Source: Aspergillus flavus (Eukaryota; Ascomycota; Eurotiomycetes; Eurotiales; Aspergillaceae). From it: 64,000 nucleotides of DNA. The translations under genes were made by a program, and so were the position numbers. Below the pieces are notes generated by a model, which was not told where the DNA came from, did not search any database, and saw nothing but the letters and a program-made list of their open reading frames with translations. Shown here in pieces: positions 56,744 to 64,000 of the stretch (its first letter is position 1; the number at the start of each line of letters is the position of its first letter). The DNA is taken from positions 3,286,001-3,350,000 of the forward strand of contig NC_092408.1 of assembly GCF_009017415.1 (NCBI RefSeq), read 5' to 3'.

Positions 56744-57187
56744 TCACTTCCACCTCCCCATCCTCCCCCTAACAGCCATCCCTCCAAACTCTGCCTCCCT
56801 CTCCCTCTTCCTCCTCAATTCCTCCTCTTTCTCTTTAACGTAAACATCTCCTTCTCCGAGTCCTTCCCCCTCCCTCCGCAGCCGGTCCACCGCCTTCACA
56901 TTCTCCCACAACGCCGGATCCAAGAACGGCTGCGGACCGGACGAGAAATCATACTCGACAGTCGTGGGCCGAGAGTTCAGCTCCACATGCTGATTCTCCG
57001 AGATAGATTTGGACTTGGATTTAGATTCGGCCACTGCCGGCGTTGACGTAGAAGTTGATGTTGAACGAATATGTATCGGCGGGTATGTAGCGGTCGTGTT
57101 AGAGAGGGTGGGGTTTCTGGGGGCGGAAAGAGGCCGTTTAGAGGGGACTAGAAGTGTAGAAGACGGCCGCGTTGTTTGAAAAGTCAT
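56744..57187 (-). CDS. Small protein of unknown function
   Basis: A single exon of 147 aa, starting at 57187 (MTFQTTRPSSTLLVPSKRPL). The first 50 residues contain Arg, Lys, Ser and Thr but no acidic residue, which could be a mitochondrial presequence. The middle has LNSRPTTVEYDFSSGPQPFLDPALWENVKAVDRLR, which looks like a conserved core, and the end is a charged coiled coil (KEKEEELRRKREREAEF) closing with RGRMGRWK. The varied composition and a start 286 bases from a divergent gene support a real gene. I do not recognise the family and give no function. Confidence 0.65.
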   Translation of the reverse strand: MTFQTTRPSSTLLVPSKRPLSAPRNPTLSNTTATYPPIHIRSTSTSTSTPAVAESKSKSKSISENQHVELNSRPTTVEYDFSSGPQPFLDPALWENVKAVDRLRREGEGLGEGDVYVKEKEEELRRKREREAEFGGMAVRGRMGRWK

Positions 57188-57473
57188 TCTATATTGACGT
57201 AAATTTGAGACTAGGTATATGCTATATTGTACAGTGGTTTTCGCCCGGTGATAGACAGGGAGTAAGTAAGTGATCTACATACTCCGGGTTCAATACTACT
57301 ACTACTAATCAGTCAAACTGGTTACTTCTGGTAAGGCAGGTCAGCGCTATACCCGAACAGGAACTAGTGGGGGTGAGCTCGTATAACAACTGAAATTTGA
57401 AACTGCACCATGTCACTTCTCATCGACTACAACCATTCATCGGTGTTTGAAAGATTGAATTTCTCATGTCGAG
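57188..57473. promoter_or_regulatory. Short bidirectional promoter
   Basis: Only 286 bases separate the divergent starts of the small unknown gene and the MetAP2 gene, so both must share this promoter. It holds a run of ACTACTACTACTA at about 57294-57306. Confidence 0.6.
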
Positions 57474-59149
<1,676 letters not shown>

Positions 59150-59401
59150 TCTCTTTGCGTGCGCATCAGTGGTATAGGGGACTTCTCCCTTTGAATCGTT
59201 ATGCTTGATGCCATCCAACATGGCTCATGCTCGACACTCGTTTGCAATCTAGTTTTAGGCCATTCAACATGGTCTATTGTGCTGATTAGATAGTTTAAGT
59301 AGGACATCTGTTACTTACAATAGCCAAGATGACTTACATTCTGCTCTTTCCTAATATTTTGTTTTATGAATCAGACACCAGTAGATAGCCAATGTAGAAA
59401 A

Positions 59402-61022
59402 TCAATTTACCCTCCGAAACCAGATCAACTTCCCATCCATCGTCGGCTCCAGATCGACACCAACTTCTCTGACCCCGTCCGAACCCAGTCTAAACTCCGC
59501 ACGAACAACCTCATAATCTCGAGGATCCTTATACATCTCCTGCAACCTGGCCAACCACAACTCCCCACTAACATGCTCCAACGCAATCAACATACTAAAC
59601 TCCTGACTCCGGCGATCAGCAACCAGCCCCGTCCCCTCCCCATCAAGCCCCAAATCCATACCCCCATACCCAGGATGCCAATAACTCCCAACATACTCCC
59701 TGACCTCCAACGCCGGCCTCAAAACCGGACCAGGCAACTCCGGATAAAGGCGCTCCCTCGCACACGCCAACTCCTCCCGCCGCCTGCTTTTCTTCTCCCT
59801 AATAACCGCTCCCCAATCCACCCGCTCCCGCACCGGCGTCCCCAACAACCCATCCAACAAATCCATATACAAAACTTGCTGCATTTGGTTACTCGTCATC
59901 GTCGAATTCCCCATGATAACCAGTCCCCATTCCCGGTCAGGGAGATACATCATCACGGACCCAAATCCCCTAATACTCCCCGTGTGCCACACGATCTTCT
60001 CCCCCCGGTAGTAATCCACCCGCCACCCAAGCGCGTATAAATGTGGTCCGGGGAATGGATTCGTGGCCCCGGACATTGATGCAATTCGGGGCTCTGTAAG
60101 CGCTGCATGTCCCTTCTTGCTGAGTGGTTCGTTCTGATACATCATGCATCGAATCCACTTCGCATAATCCTCTACATTGCTGATCATGCATCCGGCCCCT
60201 GATAACTCCGTATACTCGGGGTAGTCTATCTCGACGAACCCAGACGAAGTGGAAGTAGAACCAGAAGTAGAACCAGAAGAAGGAGAAGAAGAAGAATCAT
60301 CCCAAACATACCCCCCAGCCATCACCTCCCCATCCAACCCCCCATCCGGCACATCACTCAGCTTCCAAAACGTCGCATCCATGCCTAACGGTCCCCAAAT
60401 CTCCTCTCTCAGAAAGACCCCCAACTCAATCCCAGTAAGAGTCTCAATCGCATGCGAAACAGCCGTGTACATGAAACTGTTATACATGTATTTCTCCCGT
60501 ATCGCGGCTGTCATGGGCAAATGGCGGAGTCTCCTTACCTCGTCTTTCGGGGACAGTGAATTATCGGGGCAGAAATGGTAGGAGTGTTCTGGGAGGCCGG
60601 TTCTGTGGGAGAGGGCGTCTTCGAGAGTGATGGTTTCTGTGGCGTGGGTGTTTGGGAGGATGAAGTCGGAGGGGATTAGGGTTGTGAGGGTGGTTGTCCA
60701 GGTTAGGGGGTTGGTGGTGTTAGTGTTGTCGTCGATGAGGAGGGATAGGGCTGCTGCTGTGAAGGATTTGGTGGTGCTGGCTGTGTAGTAAAGGGTTTGG
60801 GGGGTTGCGGGGGTGTCGGGGTATTTGGATATGCCGTAGCCCTGGATTTGGTTTGGTGAATTGGTTAAGACTAGGTGTGTTGGCTTAGCATGTACTTACC
60901 TTGGTGAAGGTATCCGGGCCGTCGAGGATGGCGATTGAGGTGCCTGGAACGTGCCATTCGGCTAGGAGAGTGTTGACGAGATCGTCGAACTCGGGTGTAA
61001 AGGGAGATGTTCCGCGTTGCAT
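59402..61022 (-). CDS. Serine-beta-lactamase-like enzyme (PF00144 type)
   Basis: Two exons, 61022-60900 and 60841-59402, give 520 aa. The intron (GTAAGT..ATCCAG, 58 nt) lies on a codon boundary. Catalytic motifs are complete: STTK with Ser63 and Lys66, a Tyr motif near residue 161 (KYMYNSFMYTAVSH), and HTG in KIVWHTGSIRGFG. A C-terminal all-beta domain follows (about 400-520). No signal peptide is seen, so it is probably intracellular. Fungal members act as esterases, transesterases (LovD type) or amidases, and a lactam substrate is not implied. A 20-residue Ser/Gly/Thr-rich insert (about 195-215) is coded by GAA/AGA-type simple sequence at 60245-60300. Codon use is very C-rich. The gene is convergent with map2 and their ends are only 252 bases apart. 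Confidence 0.9.
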
Positions 61023-61752
61023 GCTTGTTGTTTGTATTGTATTTTGTGGAAGAGAGGTTGGGTATCAGTAGATCTGATATGGCGTCAGAGGGTATGTACA
61101 CTTACTTATGGTTGCTAACCTTCGGAGGAATAAGCACTAGTTGGTTAGACTACCGGTGCCCGTAGTTATATTAAAAGTAAGGTAAGGTAGCATTGAACTC
61201 ATCTCCACTAAGGATTGGTAATAGCTGTCTTGGATTGTCCATATTTGATCTCAGACCCTCCGCCAAGCATTAGTGCTTCAATACCATAGCTAAGCCTCAG
61301 TCAAGAATTGCTAGTGAAGTCTTGACAGGAATTGCTTATCAGGCAACTGTTTAGCTTGAATAAGCTTAGTTTTACTTGGTAAGACATGGTATCATTAGTT
61401 GTATCTCTCTATTAAATAGTCGGGTCTACTCTCATCTCTCTAGGCGATACACTCTTAACAATTAAACTGATAATTACTAAGTCTAAACTTATGTTGTACG
61501 CATCCTATCTTGCATACAACTGTTCTATACATATCTTTCGTTCAGTCAGCATTCTGAAATCATTTCTTCGTAAATTGTGATCGTCTGCAAATCGTCCCTG
61601 TCTGTGGTCTCGAAGAGTAGTAATGCATTATTCAAACAGTTCGACCAGACTCCTCGGGTATATATACAAATACACGCAGGATATGCAGTAAGCCAGCCTT
61701 AAAACGCCAATAATCGTAGCACGGTAGCAAAACAAAACATTGTCGGTCAAGG
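61023..61752. other. Promoter of the beta-lactamase-like gene and 3' flank of the regulator
   Basis: Transcription on both sides is leftward, so this is the upstream region of the beta-lactamase-like gene: 730 bases, AT-rich (61150-61560), with TAGTGAAGTCTTGACAGG-type unique sequence and no coding signal. Confidence 0.45.
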
Positions 61753-63974
61753 CTATGCGATACCTTGAGCCTCCATCCCGGAAATCGTTGAATATGAGTA
61801 TGGCAAGTCGACCAGACCATCCAGCAGCCAATTCAATGGGTCAAACACTTCGTAGTTGGGCTCCATCAGTCCACTTGGTAGTCCCGGAACACTGCTACCA
61901 GACTGAACGCCCAGCGTGGCTTGCGGAAGAATGGGAGCAGGTGCCAGGCTAGGATCTCCACCAATACCAGGAGTCGAGTTAGAGGTGTGTGCAGCTCCAA
62001 CGGATGACGCTGCAGAAGATTCAGCGTTAGAATCTGGGTTGGTCGGGTTCTTAAGATAGGCTACATTTCTGATTAGTCCCTAGCAGCACAACGTGTCTAC
62101 GCTTGGGTAAACATACCTTCGAGGTTTCGATCTTTCGTCCGCGCGTCTTCTCGCCATCGCCATACCGAGTCGAAAAGAAGTGACATACTCATGCGACACC
62201 GGACTTTCAGCATCAAGGAATCGTCCATCTCGGAACTTTCGGTGGTCGGCTTGGGGGATGGTGTACTCTGCAGCCTCCACATCTGGGCTAAAACTTCGGC
62301 CAGCCGCTCTGGGAGGTCATTACTTGACACAGATACTCCCCGGATAGCCCAAATGGTCCGGTTGAAAAGAGCCTTGGTATAATCCATATTTATGTGAGCG
62401 GCAAAAAAGCTCGTGCCGAGCTTTAGCAGCGTACAACCTGCTGCCACCATCATCTGATAGATGTAATACGGCGTGTAGGAGAGTACCGGCCCAACCTCCG
62501 TTTCCAAGTTCATAGCAGCCTCCAGAAATGTTCTGGTTGCGACATACAAAGAAAGAAGCCGATCACGGTAGTCCTTCTCAGAAGTGTCATCGAAAAAGAC
62601 CGACAGATGTAGGTGCAGGTTCGCCGCGCGAAGATAAAGGTCGGTAATGCCTGGGCAGATTAGTATGCACCGCAATCATGTATCCATGGGTAAGGCTCAC
62701 AATCATTCTGAGCCTTCAGCTGCGACTCGAGTTCATCGAAATCCCGAGAGAAAAATGAGATCAGCGTCGATCGTTCCTGGTCATTACACAGCCCAACAGG
62801 GTCCCGGTGGTTGGTATAGAGTGCTCTGGTGACCTGGTCACAGAACTTTTCGATCTGAAGGCGCGCACGGATACCTTCAGGCAACTTGTAGTTTGGATCC
62901 AGTGACTCGCTCGACAGTGTCCAGTCATACAAAGTGGACGGTGGCTGGCCGTACCCGGTCGCAACCCTAAATAACACCTGTCAGGATAAAGATGATCCCA
63001 GAGATTTAGAACAATGAGTTAAGACATACCGTTGCGCAACAATATTACAGATCGCCCACGTCCTCACTTTATCTTTCAGTTCTTCCTCGATAAGCTCCAC
63101 CCTGAATTTACTGAAATCCTGAGCATATGACGGGCGGTGTAGACCGAGCTGCATGGCCACCTGCATCATCATTCCACAGAGCATAAAGGTGGGATCGGTA
63201 GAAGTACTGCTCGTAGGGAATGGCCATGTACAAAGCAGGCAGAGAGCTTTCACGACATGATAGCTTTGTGGGATGTCTGCCAGCGTACTCCATACCAGTC
63301 GCGAAACGGGGCCTGCGAGAGAGTTCAGAAGGTGCGTATCGGGCTGATAACGCCGTGCCCCAACGCTAATAATAGTCCAGAACAGTAAGGGTGATGTATT
63401 ATAATATTCATCAGGCGACTGCCCTCGTTCAAGGAACGGAAGAAAAGGGTGATAAAAAGTAAAGTACCTGGCAGCATTAGGACACGCCCTCAAGTCATCA
63501 TATCTAAACCGGGACTTACAGATCAAACAATTCTGTCACCCTCTCCGGCACGACAACAACATCTTCTATCCGCTTGAAGTGTTGACTCCCATTTCTCATA
63601 TAGTTAGAACCATCGAAGCCCGAACGTAGGTCCAAAAGCGATGCGACTGCTTCGTGAGAGCCCATATACTGATCGGAAGACATGCCAGAGGGCGTGTGAT
63701 AAACGCCAGCCGGACTGACATGGCTCGAGTGTTCCTGTTTGGGAGTATGCTGAGTAGATTGTATAGACGGTGGTTGTTGTTGGGGCATGGACGTGGCAGC
63801 ATTGGCCTGGACGCTGGCAATCTGCTTCCTCAGCTCGATGATCTCTCTTTCCATCTCCGCATTGCGACTGCGTTTCCCGACTCTCTTGAAGTTGGATTCG
63901 ATTTTGCAGTCAAGTTTTAAGCGTCGACAACGAGAGCAGTCCATCCATGGGTCCTGAACTACATCGCAGCGCAA
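61753..63974 (-). CDS. Zn2Cys6 transcription factor, 5' end beyond the window
   Basis: Five exons lie inside the window, 63974-63520, 63467-63030, 62966-62701, 62650-62117 and 62060-61753, giving 666 codons in frame. The first in-window exon begins after an acceptor (CGGCAG) with LRCDVVQDPWMDCSRCRRLKLDC, the last four Cys of a Zn2Cys6 cluster; the CxxC start must be in an upstream exon past 64000. A linker and coiled coil (NAEMEREIIELRKQI) follow, then a Gln/Pro/Ser stretch and a fungal transcription-factor domain (about 150-500: YFTFYHPFLPFLERG, GMMMQVAMQLGLHRP). The tail is Ser/Asn/Pro-rich and ends in NWLLDGLVDLPYS, an acidic-hydrophobic activation-like motif. The layout resembles Leu3/War1-type regulators, but I cannot fix the orthologue. 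Targets are unknown. Confidence 0.9.
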
Positions 63975-64000
63975 CTGCCGTGACGAAGTATGAATTAGTC

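Noticed and set aside
60490..60520. 31-nt intron in the beta-lactamase-like gene (GTAAGG..GACAG)
   Set aside because: Too short for a fungal intron, and the unspliced frame is open and matches the family.

Overview
The window is nuclear DNA of a filamentous ascomycete, most likely Aspergillus or a close Eurotiales relative. Genes carry short introns of about 50 to 70 bases with GT..AG ends and CTAAC/CTGAC-like branch sites, spacing is roughly one gene per 3 kb, upstream regions are pyrimidine-rich, and the proteins (NikA-type group III histidine kinase with repeated HAMP units, IQGAP/Rng2, SrkA-type kinase, fungal IMP dehydrogenase, RPS21, PheRS alpha) have the domain layout typical of that group. 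No rRNA, tRNA, CRISPR or intact transposon was found.

Left part (0.8 to 20.5 kb), mostly housekeeping: an Ent3-type epsin (-), an IQGAP-family cytokinesis scaffold (-), a small DUF952 protein (+), a short-chain dehydrogenase (-), IMP dehydrogenase (+), a NUDT19-like Nudix hydrolase (+), 40S ribosomal protein S21 (+) and cytosolic PheRS alpha subunit (-). A gene-free stretch of 5.2 kb follows, which forms the upstream region and leader of the osmosensing histidine kinase nikA (25.8 to 29.9 kb, +).

Middle part (30 to 45 kb), more accessory: a secreted, very proline-rich repeat protein with a perfect 9-bp minisatellite and a Lys-Arg site before a basic tail (-), a monocarboxylate-transporter-like MFS protein (-), an AT-rich block that looks like an eroded mobile element, a frame-broken D-Ala-D-Ala-ligase-like ATP-grasp gene (+), a serine carboxypeptidase of family S10 (+), and 4.4 kb without a convincing gene.

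Right part (45 to 64 kb): a second MFS transporter with a 13-nt microexon (+), an SrkA/Rck-type MAPK-activated kinase (-), a large disordered protein with an Arg-rich C terminus (+), a small unknown protein (-) that shares a short divergent promoter with a type 2 methionine aminopeptidase (+), a serine-beta-lactamase-fold enzyme (-), and a Zn2Cys6 regulator cut by the right edge (-).

Most neighbours have unrelated jobs. There is no obvious biosynthetic cluster: no PKS, NRPS or terpene cyclase is visible. NikA (top of the HOG pathway) and SrkA (a kinase expected below HOG-type MAP kinases) are both stress-signalling components, but they lie 19 kb apart and there is no sign that they are co-regulated. 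The exon structures below were derived by matching splice sites, reading frame and family conservation; all totals are divisible by three except in the broken ATP-grasp gene.
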